From positions 37,960 to 101,959 of the forward strand of contig JAENRP010000045.1 of NCBI GenBank assembly GCA_024741835.1: 64,000 bases of DNA, given 5' to 3'. This DNA comes from Diplocarpon mali (taxonomy: Eukaryota; Ascomycota; Leotiomycetes; Helotiales; Drepanopezizaceae). The notes beneath the pieces are model-generated. The model searched no databases. It was not told where the DNA came from and worked only from the letters and a program-made list of their open reading frames with translations. Below, piece after piece: positions 46,056 through 57,290 of the stretch (positions within the stretch are counted from its first letter, which is position 1; every line of letters begins with the position of its first letter). The translations under genes and the position numbers were made by a program.

Positions 46056-48046
46056 TCATCGGCGTGCAGTATCACCCGACCATCCTTGATCCCACGATCC
46101 TCGTGCATAGGGATCGAGTGCAGGCGGCGGACCAGCACTTGTCGGAGGAGCGGTGCTCGGATTCGGAGTCTGGGGTGCGGACGGGTTGTCTATTCGTAGA
46201 GGGGGGAGGCTTGTATGTCCTCGGCTTCCAAGCCCGGGTGGGTATGCGTGGGCTTGGACGGGGGTAAGAGTTGAAGCGGGAGGAAGGGCGTACGGTAAGC
46301 TGGCAAACGCTCCTTGGATGTCCGTCCTCCTCCTCCTCGAGGCGCGCTCCGGGATATCTTCGGACTCTGGGAACCCCGTTTGCGGGTGGGCCCCAAGCTG
46401 CTGCTGCCCGATCCCCGGAAGAGCTCCGGACCGCACGCTCTGAGGACTCGGTGGTCCTTGCATGGCCATGTGCCTCGTATCGGGATTCCTGCACACGAGC
46501 TCGCGCAACCGATCGCGCTCTTGCCGATACCGATCCCGTTCCCGCTCCGCGTCCAGCAGCTTTCGCTCCAGATCACGTGTCTGCTGCTGCAACTTGTCGA
46601 TGTTGGTATTGGCCTCCTTTTCCTTCTCCTTTCTGCGTTGACGGAATCTAGCTGAAGCACCAGCGTTGCGAGCTCTCTTACTGTCAGCTTCCCGTGATGC
46701 AGCGGTCACGTCAACAGGTACGGTATAGATGCCTTCAGACGTGGTTATTGTCAGGACTTGGATAGGATCTGAAGCAGAAACCTGCCTTGAGCTACTGGCA
46801 CTGCTGGGATGGGAGGAGCTGCATTGTGATGGAGGAGCAGGAGCAGTGTACGGACCTTCAGGTATTCCGGAGAGACCTTGATATTGCATCCTGCCCCCTG
46901 CCTGTATCGCAGTCCCAAACGACGAACCCGGATAGTACGATGAGCTGGGGTGGACCGCCGGTGCTCCTTTGTGGAAAAACGACGCCGGGGAGTCATGACT
47001 GGATGGAGGTTTACTCGACGAGACCGTGATACTAGGACTTGCGCTCTGCGATAGTGATGTACGGCCAGGAGCTTGCATTGTGCCGTGCTGCTGCTGATGT
47101 GATGTAGGAGTCGGCATTCCAGGGGCTTCCGAAGACGCGTGCGTCCCGGGTTCTGCTATGTATCTGCGCCCTCTCGAGGCCAGGAATGGAGTCTGATGCG
47201 CGTCGATGGTTCCTACAACCGCCCCTCTTCCTGCGGTCACAGCTCGAGCTGACGGCGAATTCGGGGTGAGAATTCGGCGCGGAGCTCTGGAAAATGCGGC
47301 AGCGTGCGATTCTCCCGCTGGCGACATGCCCAAGGGTATCTGCTGGCCAGGGACCGTGTGCAAGGCGGCGGCGGCGGAGGAACCTGGCTCGAATGGTAGC
47401 CCAACTGCGGAGATCGGAGACTCGTTCGTCCCTCCGCTCATGCGACGGCGCGAATCCTCGCCACTCTCTGATTCTGGGGGGTTGAGTATGGAATGAACCC
47501 CAAGATCCCTGGGCTGTCTCGAGGACCTCCAACCCTCTCTCGGCGGTGGAGGCTGGGACGTCGGAGCATGCTGAGACGCCGGCAGATGCTGAGGGTATGC
47601 CCGGACCTCAGGCTCCGGCTGAGGTATTGCTGCACGTCGCACCTCCTGTTGGCAATCATGACGAAGCTGCACAGGCGGTAGAACAAGTCTTTGACCTTCG
47701 GGCGGCGACCGAGACGCAGGACGAGACGCAGAAGGCCTCTGCGACATCGAGTCCTGGACCCCTAACCCTGGATCGGCCCAAGGACCGGGACATTGACGAC
47801 CCTCAACTCCGTCCCAAGCCTGCCGATGGCTGTGAAGTTGGGACACAAAATCGGCAAGACGGCTCTCAAGACGCTCCGGGTTATTGAGACTTGGGAATTG
47901 CGTTGAATGCGGCGACGTTTGCGTCTCGTCTGCGAAAGCAAGGGAAGTCCTGACCTCGTACACGGGACGCCTCGCAAGACCTTGTAGAGCCAGGTCGAGA
48001 TAGGACTTGGGCCTGCCAAGGAGTTCAGGAAGGGCCAAGAGCTGCT
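46056..48046 (-). CDS. bZIP transcription factor
   Basis: The open frame is about 660 residues. The basic region KRARNAGASARFRQRRKEKEKE (about nt 46615-46685) has the N-x7-R signature and is followed by a leucine-zipper coiled coil (IDKLQQQTRDLERKLLDAERERDRYRQERDRL). The N-terminal two thirds and the C-terminus are Ser/Pro/Gln-rich and presumably disordered activation regions. The regulon cannot be named from sequence. The 5' end is unsettled: the frame starts downstream of a TGA with no ATG until residue ~98 (MSQRPSASRP), yet the preceding residues (LESRLADFVSQLHSHRQAW) look coding. So an upstream exon joined through an acceptor near 48047 is likely. Confidence is high for family, lower for the model. 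Confidence 0.82.
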
Positions 48047-49592
48047 CTCACTTGGATTATGACTTGGTGTGAGTTGGGATCGATCTTCAAGTGCGGGACA
48101 TTGCTGATGCGACGCACCGAGGGCCTCCGGGTCGTGTTTGTGTGCTACACCCGGTCCTGTGAGGTGAGTTGTTTTTTGGGCAGGGATGCGTCGGTGATGT
48201 TGGTCGTAGACAGTGGAGGTTGCGGGGGAGCGGCCAGGCAGTTATTGGAGCTGAGGAGGTAGACGGCAGGCTTTGGAGGCAGAAGCTAGCGGCTACAACT
48301 GTCGGGCCAGGCACTGGGGCAGGCACGGGGATATTAGTTGCTGCGCAGCGAGGGAGATTTTGCAAAGCCAGCGCTGCCCGTCCAGTGATCCAGAGGATCG
48401 GGGAAGCCGACTGAGAGTGGGAGGGCTGTGGTAGACGGACCAGTCTTGAACAAGAAGCGCAGGAAAGCCTAGCGAGTGGTGGACGAGAGCGGATTCGATG
48501 GTATGGGACAATTCTAAGCTGGCGCTCAGGACTTTTTTTTTCTCCTCGATTTTGTTTTTCTTTCTTTCCCCTTATGACAAGGCAGGGGACAGGCTGACAA
48601 CTCGTGGCAGGAAGAACGGCGATGATGGCTGGCTGGCAGTCCGAGAAATCGGAATAGAGATGGAGATGGAAATGAAAATTGGAACTGGAACTGGAAGCCC
48701 AAGGTACTGATGACGCTGTTAGCTCGACGCAGGAAACAACAGAATTGATTCACTTGCATCGGGGACCCCCAAGCTTTTGGGCTCCCCGTCCCACGCCAGC
48801 CGCCCAGCGAAGACTTTGAGACGCCTTCACGGACCAGGGCCAGAGAGATCATACCAACCGGGGTCGTCCAAGGGTCGTGCAGGGGCGTCTCAACAAGGCG
48901 GGCTTCGTTCTGGGAGCAAACTGGGTGCTTGGGAAGGGGAGGAAAGGCTGAGAGCTTGTTTGAGTAGGGTCCGGTAAGGTTGATGTAGTTGTAGTTGTCG
49001 TCGCAGTCGCAGTCGCAGTACGAAGTATGGTTGCTGCGAGGCCAGAGGAGACTGTGTAAGGTGAAGAGGAATGTGTCGTGTAGAGGTAATGTGTAGTGTG
49101 GAGGTAATGTGTGAGGTGTAGAGTCCCCGTGTACTGAACTCGGACCAGGGCCACGTGAGCTCAGGAATGCTAGCCAGCTCAAGGTCAGGAAGGTACGAGG
49201 TATGCTGCGCTGCTTGACATTGACCGGATCTTACATGCCACTCGTACAATACGCTACTCTAGTAAAGTATATCCAGAGTCGAGCGTAAGGTAAAAGGTGA
49301 GGTAGATGATACCATACCCTACCCGGCCAAGAGACGTGTTGGGCTCGCCAACTGGGCCAGGATAACCCACCTACCTACCTCTTCCCTTGACTACCTTGCC
49401 TGACTCTCACGGTTTGGCTCCTGGCTTCGCCGTTTTTAGGAGAGTTTGGAGCCACCCTAGAGCAAGACAGTGCAGGGAGAGAATATATAGTCATATACAG
49501 CACGATGGGGACCCGGCATCCAAGAGGTGCCCGGCCGAAGGTGATTTGTATCTACCATCATTCCACCCCAGGCCTCCCTCTCCAGAACTCGA

Positions 49593-49669
49593 CCAGGTCC
49601 AGGTCCAGGTCCAGGGCCAGGTCCAGGTTCAGGTTCAGGTTCAGGTCCACCTCCACCTCCACCTCCAGT
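49593..49669. repeat. CCAGGT/TCAGGT hexamer repeat grading into CCACCT
   Basis: About a dozen hexamers, first CCAGGT, then TTCAGG, then CCACCT. The run is open in at least one frame on either strand, which produces Arg/Ser or Gly/Pro-repeat ORFs that are not evidence of genes. Confidence 0.9.
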
Positions 49670-49671
49670 AA

Positions 49672-49696
49672 GCACGTGCACGCGCACGTGCACGTG
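49672..49696. other. Alternating purine-pyrimidine tract with three CACGTG sites
   Basis: Twenty-five bases of strict purine-pyrimidine alternation, with three CACGTG E-boxes and a central ACGCGC. Such tracts favour Z-DNA under supercoiling, and E-boxes bind bHLH factors; either role is inference. Confidence 0.65.
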
Positions 49697-50969
49697 GGTC
49701 CGGCTTAGTACTGTGTCCTACTTCGATGGAGGCGGCCCCTCGTGACCTCGCCCTTGGCTTCCAGCTGCCTCCCATTCTACTCGGAAAGTATTGGCTTGGC
49801 CTTGGGACGGTGTTCACAACACAATCCTCTCCACTCCTGATTGCCCCTACCTCTAGGCTGCTCTACTCTTCGACTCTTCCGAACTATCTCCCACCCAGGA
49901 CCGCTTGGCCAGACTGAGAGCGACAGTCCATGTCATCGTGGCAAGCAAGTGGTAACGGGGAAGCGCGCACTGGTTAGTCACAGTACCATGAGCCTTGGGG
50001 CGTAATGTAAGCAATACTTACCCTGGCTACCTACTACCCAGCATTTCCTCGCGCCACGGCCAACGGGGAGATTAATTCGGACATGGAAGCAGACGAGAGT
50101 GGAGAAGGATTGGCCAAGATATAGGCAATTTTCCGGGATCGATCAATGCAGCGGAGCCGGCACCCTCCCCGGCCATGTCTTGTCCTGTCACATACGGTAC
50201 CCTAAAGAATCCGACTTTTCTTTCCTCCTGCATCGTAGGTTTCTACCTCCCTATGGACCAGACCAGCTAGCCCGCAGCAGATCGAACAAGAGCTGGCTCG
50301 ATCATATGTCCATGACCGAGCAGATTGTTGTTCGGCGCTCGTCGAGGGCCTGGCACCCGGCTCGTCATATATACGTACCATTGACTCTGTCGTCCCGGCC
50401 GAGACGATCGTTATAGCCGGGTCTGCGGTGGTACTCGGAATGGCGCTGCGAGCAATCATGCCGTCGCAACCAGCTCTGGTGCTGTCCAGCCACGATGCAG
50501 GAGCTAGTGTTCGGAGCAGGTGATGACTGGGTAGTCTGGTGATGGGAGGGTTCAAGCAGCTGTCAGCACATACTGGGGAGATACTTGGTATACCGTGGGT
50601 TCGGCGCTCAGCGGCGCACCATGATCTCCCCGGGTGCGCCCTGTACCAATCACACTCCGCAGCTTGGTGCTAACGGCGATTTTCTTTCTTCCCTTTCTTC
50701 CGAGTCCCCTCGCTCTTCCCGGCCTGCGCTGATCGTGGCATGCGCGTGGTGGCTACGAGTAACCGCAGTGGAGTCTAGACGGGTTAGGTACTTGGTCCTT
50801 GGTCGGATCACTAGGCATGCTCATGCTTTGATGGTGGTGCGTTGTGTCCACTCTCCATTGTTCTTGATGCTCTACGGATTACAGTCGCGGTCAGGTCGGC
50901 CGGGTGGGGTGGAAAGCGGATTCGAGGTGGACTGGGAGCTTGATTGGGTTATCCTGGTGTGCTATCGCC

Positions 50970-51016
50970 GTGCAGCGTGCAGCCTGCAGCGTGCAGCGCG
51001 CAGCGTGCAGCCTGCA
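50970..51016. repeat. GTGCAGC heptamer tandem
   Basis: Six to seven units of (G/C)TGCAGC or CGCAGC in a row. Confidence 0.85.
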
Positions 51017-52897
51017 TCTACGCTTGCAGTGGCCGGTAACTCTGCGGTCACCATGTCTGAGTCTGAGTCTGAGGCTTGCTGCCGCATGCTCCCCTCTCCC
51101 AACTCTAACACCTTGCAAAGAGTCAGGAGCTCTCTGCCGAGGACCAGCCATGCGAGTCGGCTCCGTAGACTCAGGACTCAGTCCTCGACTTGTCGGCGAA
51201 AACAGAGACGCTTCGACACCGACCGCTTCATCTCCGGTCCCAGCCCGGCGGGCGATCGGAGTAAGACATCTTCAATCAAACAAACCTAGGTAATCGCCGG
51301 TGTCAGACAAACCCAGATGGCGGAATAAGAAGCACGCCCCCACCACACCTGTCACCGTCATTGGCGTTTCGAAATCCCTAGACCCTCTGGCTCACTACTC
51401 ACGGGCGATCAAACGCTCGGGCATGGTCACGAGAGTCCATTGAACTTGCAAAATGATGAGAGGAAGAATATGGTTTGGGGCGGTCCGCTGCGTGTCTGCA
51501 TAACAAGGATTCATCGATCACAGGATCGAGGCTATTGCATCATCATCCTTCTCCGTCTTGGAATCCCAACATAGGCCGTATCGACGAGATCGAGGTAGGT
51601 GGTCCGGGTGCCGGCGTATCAGCCATCTCTCCGGAAAATCCAAGGCACGCAACTCGGATCGATGCCTCCCAAAACCGATTATCCAAACCGCACCCAACAT
51701 GGAGCAGAAGCGGGACTGGACTAGAGCCCCACTAGGTCCTCTAGGTAGCTGTCAAGGCGGCGTGTCTAATGACATCAACTGGATTCAGCTCTTGTCAGGA
51801 TCTAGAACTTTTCACACTTATCCTAGCTTGTGCATTATACTGGTAAACTAGATTCTGGCTCAAGGCGTAGGCTAAACAAGGGCCATTAACTACTTGGGAG
51901 AATAGAGCTTCGTTCTACGCTCCGCCAAAGTACAGATTTAACGTTCAGTCGGGGGGAGGGGACTGTACTAGGTTTGGACGTAGGTCTGACGATAGCCGAA
52001 AAAACATAAATAAAGACGCAATTCCTCGTATTGGATCTTGGAATCTTGCGACTATGTACTTCGCGCCCCGCCTAAATTGAACTGTATTTTGAACTCGAAG
52101 GATTCTAGTCATTCCAGACTCTCTGGAGGCGAGCTTATTAAACATGCTTTGTCGCAGGTCAAGACTAACACCACATTAGCGTGTGCGCGAGGGGGTATAA
52201 GAGTGGGTTTGCCAGGTTCCGTACCTTATACTCTCATCTATTTCGCCGCCGGCCAGACAGACACCGCGTTACTCTAGCGTACTGCCGAGGGTGATATCAA
52301 GTGTGTCTCCAAGGTTCGGTATACTTCCATGTCGTATCTGCCTGGCCGGCGACGAAGCAGGACGGCGGTATCCGTAGTTCCAGGACCAAATCAAATAGGC
52401 TTAGTGAGAGATGAGCAGCCGGGCTTGCAAAGCTAGAGGTTCGTGAACCTTATGAAGCCAATAAAACCATTCATGCCATGGATCAGCCAGCCCTCCCGAG
52501 AACGGTCCACCGTCAAGGGATCGGATGGGGTTTAGAGCTCCCCAAGGTGCGGCGCAACGCCGCCAGGCACTGGAGCCGGCCATCTACGAGTGCTATATGC
52601 TCAGGATACTGAAATCTCGCTACCAACCTCGTGTCTTCTCTTCTCAGACCAATTATCCCAACCTAGCGCGAGTCCGGCTAGATTCGCGAGCCGGGTCTGC
52701 AGAGCTGGTGTTGGACAGCCTCTCCGACGCCCGGCTGGGGGATCTACGTCCGCCCTGCCCCTTTTCACGATCGGGCTTTCGCGCGTGGCTAGACGCGCCC
52801 TGGTGGAGAGCCGCGCGCAGAGGTCAGGATCACGGCTCTGGCCGAGGCGGCAGCACGCCCGTTGTGCGCGCTGCTGGCGACGGGATAGACGCTCTGG

Positions 52898-52915
52898 NNN
52901 NNNNNNNNNNNNNNN
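52898..52915. other. Assembly gap, 18 N
   Basis: The only ambiguous bases in the window. Frames reading across it are meaningless. Confidence 0.99.
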
Positions 52916-53723
52916 CGCCGGGGTGGTCGACAGGCCCAGCTGGCGCAGATGGACGGCCTCTGCATGATCCTGCTGAGAAGCCCGCCGGGCGAGGCGACAA
53001 TTCCGTGTGATACTGCTACGGCGTGGCCTTGCTGTCGTCTGATGTAGCCGTGAAAACAGTCTGGAGCCTCCGAATCGCTGGCCACCGGCGACGGCGGATT
53101 CTTTCCCTTGTGATCAATACGTCTCGGCTTCGCTGCGGCTCCGGCTGCTCGACTGATCGGATTTCTCGATCTTCTTGACTTCGGCTTTTGTTCTGGCTAT
53201 GATTCGAGTTCTATTTTCCATTTATCATCTTCTGGCGTTCGGATCTGGATCTGGATTTGTTATCAAATCTAAATGCCTCTTGCCGATATCTAATCGATCG
53301 AGGAAGTAGTCGCATCGTGTATCGCGCAGACTCTTGCCGACAGCCTTTCCGACTGTTCTCCTGGCGGCAAAAGAGGCCCGTCAAGCGCGAGGATGGTTTG
53401 CCCAGAACATCCATCTCGGGCCGCCGAAACTGGCTGGTTAGACCTCGGCCATCGCCGCATGTGAATGTCTCTCGCTGGGGGCGTGTCCGTCTTTCTACCA
53501 GGTGCTCTGCATCGGTGCGTCCTGAAAGCGTGGATCCTGCGTGCGGGTGCGGCAGCGTCGGAATATCTCCGTACGTTCTCGCTCGAGGCACAGCGCTCCA
53601 GCGAGAAAGCGTGCGCGCCAACCAGCCGGGACGTCCCCGCCACAACCCTCCACCTGCTCGACGAACATCCCCCTCGACTCCTCTCGTGCCGCCAGATATT
53701 TCCCTCCCGCGGCTCCCGCAACC

Positions 53724-54830
53724 ATGCCGACGCCCTTCCAACGATGGGCGGTCACCGAGCCATACCTGGATCTCCGCTGCGCGCTGGGGGAGGCCCCGTA
53801 CTTCGAGCAGAGCCGCAACCGGCTCCGCTTCGTTGACATTATCAAGAAGCGGCTGCACACCATCGACCTCGCCGCCGGCCCCGCGAGCTTGGAGACTCTG
53901 CAGCTGGACATGCCGGTTGGCGTGACCGCTGACATCGAAGGCATCGACCCGAGCCGGAAGATTCTGGTCGGGGGCAAGAGTGGGGTCTACGTCCTCGACA
54001 GAGAGACGGGGGGGTGCGAGCTCCTGAAGAGATTCTACGATGGCGAGGAGAAGGACGAGAGGCTCAGGAGCAACGACGGCGCGGTTGACCCGCAGGGCCG
54101 GCTCTGGATCGGGACTATGAACGATTTCTGGGTTGGGGAGCCACAGGCCGAAGGTCAGTCTGATGTTTCACTTGCTTCATGTCCCTGCGTGGCCTCACGG
54201 AACCGTCTGCGTCTATTCCCTACTCGTGAGCGGGGAATATGGGCCGGGGAAGCGGAGAGCGGCAGAGCATGCCGTGTCCAAACTGACTCTGTATCCCGTC
54301 GAGCTCGGCACGACAGCTGACACGTTCTAGGTGCTCTCTTCTGTTTCGGCTCTGATACGAGCGGCTCTGGGACGAGCCGGAAAACCATCCGCTCCTCCTT
54401 GACCATCCCTAACGGCATCGGCTGGTCACGAGACGGGAAGACGCTCTACTTTACCCATTCGACCGAGAAACGCATCATGGCATTTGACTTTGACGGGGCA
54501 GCTGGAGAGCTTAGCAACGAACGGGTGTTCTACCAGCACCATGGCGAGGGAGACCCAGACGGCTTCAAGATGGACGTCGAGGGCAACATCTGGCAAGCAG
54601 TCTATGGCGAGAGTCGAGTTTTGAAGATCTCGCCGGGAGGAGAGCTGGTCGGGGAGATCACGTACCCAACGAAGTGCATCACTTGCCCAGCCTTTGTCGG
54701 AACCGAGCTATGGGTCACTAGCGCCGACGACCATGATGAGACCAAGCCATACGCTGGAGCGGTCTTCAAGGTTGACGTTGGCGTAGCAGGCTGGCCGGAC
54801 TTCAAATTCAAGCTGACTAAAGACCAGTGA
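53724..54830 (+). CDS. SMP-30/gluconolactonase/LRE-like (regucalcin) family protein
   Basis: Six-bladed propeller, metal-dependent lactonase family. Exons 53724-54153 and 54331-54830 with a 177-nt intron (GTCAGT...TTCTAG), 309 residues, the normal family length. Marks: ALGEAPYFEQSRNRLRFVDI (metal-binding Glu near residue 20), SNDGAVDPQGRLWIGTM, TIPNGIGWSRDGKTLYFTHS (Asn of the metal site), GDPDGFKMDVEGNIWQAV (Asp of the metal site) and TKCITCPAFVGTELWVTSA. All three ligand positions expected for the family are present, so it is probably active. No signal peptide, so cytosolic. The exact sugar lactone substrate cannot be told. The ATG at 53724 is chosen because the protein then starts where family members do. 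It stands alone, with several kb of gene-poor DNA on both sides. Confidence 0.9.
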
Positions 54831-55649
54831 GCGTGGAGAGGGTTATGTGGTGGAATACGTTGCGGGAGCTAGAGACCCTAGAACGAGTACATGTAGACTC
54901 GGCGCAACCGTGCCCTTTTTCAAGTCCTACCTGAATAGTCACTTGTCTACATGCCCATGCGTCCATCCCACGTGGTCTGCAGAGACCGAAATCGCACACA
55001 AATTGTCGGTCCGAGTCTGGACTCAGCAAGGCTTGCTCGGAATCTTGGGTGGGAAACTCGGGATCAAGCAGAGCACTGGCAGTGAATAGCAAGCAGCCTT
55101 GCTCCGGCTTCACCTGGACATATTCGAGCCCGACTCGGCAGCAGACGGACTGCAGGGGAATCTCTCGATCGCAGTGAAATCGCTTCAACAAACCAGCGAT
55201 CGCTGATTCCGAGTCCGCCATACCCAGGCGTCGGAGCGTTCCTCGGTCAGATCTCTGGACATGGCAACGCCCTTCAGCTTCGACAGCGTCGCACCTAGGC
55301 TGGAGAGAAGCTTCAGCTTTCAGCAGCGCCGCTCGGCTTCCGCATAGACACCATGGATTCCTGCCAAGAGGTCATGGCACAGAATGTCGCTGTTGCTACG
55401 ATGAAAAACGTCACTCCGCAGGGCCGTTTATGTCGATGGGCTAGATTTCCTCAGTCGCAAGGACTAGCAGCTTCACGTCACTGGCTCGATCTCGGTCAGC
55501 CTGGTGGGCGAACCTACCGCCGAGGTTCCATCACAAACTGCTGGAGATGGGACAGGGAGGGTTTGTTCTATGCTCGTACAGCTCACAGCGAACATTTCAC
55601 CCACACAAATGCTCTCTCTGCATCTTGACCCGGCGCTTCTCATGCTTGA

Positions 55650-55805
55650 TAGGTGTCTATCCCAAGCCGTGTCGAAGGTATTGAACAGACGTGGACCGGG
55701 TCAGATGACCCCGTCAAATGCATATCCCACCCTGGTAAGTTTACCTTGTCAAATGCACTACTTTGAAAGTACTGCGTCAAATTTATACAGAACCGCGTCA
55801 GATCT
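55650..55805. repeat. CGTCARATC-word array, block 1
   Basis: Five units by eye: GGTCAGATG, CGTCAAATG, TGTCAAATG, CGTCAAATT and CGTCAGATC, at irregular spacing. Confidence 0.55.
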
Positions 55806-56559
55806 CAACCCTGTTCTGTTTTCCTTTTACTCTGCTGTATAAGTCCTCAACCTTGTGGCACAAGCGGAAAACGCTATATTTATGTCAAGTATCAGGGAAA
55901 CTAATGCAAAGACTCCTTGGATTTAGTCTTTAGCCCATTCTACTCGTAAGGGACCCTGACTCCTTGGTAAGAGTCTAACCTTACCGTAGTTGAGAGCTAT
56001 CCTCTCTAGGTCCGAGGCAAGTACGTTTTAAAGCGGTGCTTAAATGAATAGAGTCGCCTCAGCTCCCTTGTCCCAAGATAAGCGCCCCTTGCTAATGCGA
56101 TAATTTATTTACCTTGAGCGTTTTTCTGGTTAGCGGTAGCTAGCAATTGCAGTTCTTCTTGTCGCCTTGAGCTTTGGAAGAACATCCTCGAAGCTATGAG
56201 GCTTGGAAACGAATCCTTTTCTTTCTTCCTTTCCGCATACCATGGCCTGCACTGTTCCTTTTTGAGATCTCTCGTCGAGCCCTTCCTCGAGCTACCGGTA
56301 GACATTAAGATAACCCTCGGGTGCGCAAGTAAAGGCCGGAAGTAGAGGGTATCCACCGAACAGGTAGTTATATGAGCCATCCCCCTGTTCAAGCTTTTGC
56401 ATAGTCCTAGCTCGACTCGACTCGTGGTTTGACACTGCGCGCTCGAAGGTCGAAGGGACGTAATCTCGGCTTTGCAAACTCTCTAAACGAATCCGCAGGT
56501 TCGGAGGAGCGATCGCGTCTGGGTGTTGAGTCGTCGCCTCCCTCTTCCCCTGCTCAATC

Positions 56560-57290
56560 ACCACGCCAGATCAACCATGTCAGATCAACCATGTCAGATC
56601 GGTAGAGAACTCTGTCCATGCCTCTCCCCTGGCTAATCACCGCGTCGATTTCATCTCAGGTTGCGTCAAAGTACCCTGTCATCTCACCTCGTCGGATTCG
56701 CATAGAACTGCATGTTACGCCAACTCACCGCATTACGGCGACTGCCAGATTGTCACGTCAACTCTAACTGAGCTCCGTCAAATCACCCTGTCGAAGCACC
56801 CCGTCAAACCTACACCTACCCTGTCGAATCGCCCTGTCAAGATCATCTAGAACGGTGTCAAATTTGCCTTCTTCTATTCCGTATCTCAGATATACCTGCC
56901 AGATACACCCTGTCATACCCATACAGAGCTGGTCAGATCACTGCGTTAGATCACCTTGTGGTATGTCCCCTGCCAGTCGCGCCTTGATCAGTAGATGGAG
57001 CAGATGAGATCCACCGTATCAAGCGTTCTGTCGAATCATATTAGATGACGGCGTCAAATCTAGACAAAACCGCATGGCAGGCACACCGCGTCAAGTCAAC
57101 CGCGTCGCGCCACCGCGTCAGATAAACTGCGTCAAACGAACCGCATCCAACGACCTGATCGAATCTGCATAGGTCAATATCATTTGTACCCTATCAGACT
57201 TGCTCTGACGAATAACCTCGTCGAACCCATGTGCTACCGCGTCAGATCCACTCCGTCAGACCAAGACCTCCAACAATTCTACGTCGGAAC
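56560..57290. repeat. CGTCARATC-word array, block 2
   Basis: About thirty degenerate units with consensus near ACCSYGTCARATC, often 12-25 bp apart, all on the same strand. Examples: ACCGCGTCAGATC, CCTGTCAAATC-like forms and CTCCGTCAAATC. Not a simple tandem repeat, because spacing and flanks vary. Confidence 0.65.

Larger units (their letters stand above)
48047..53723. other. Gene-poor region (5.7 kb)
   Basis: No gene could be supported. Frames are short, overlapping on both strands and without domains. The first kilobase is probably the long promoter and leader of the bZIP gene. It contains the CCAGGT and CACGTG tracts, a GTGCAGC tandem and an assembly gap, listed separately. Confidence 0.55.
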
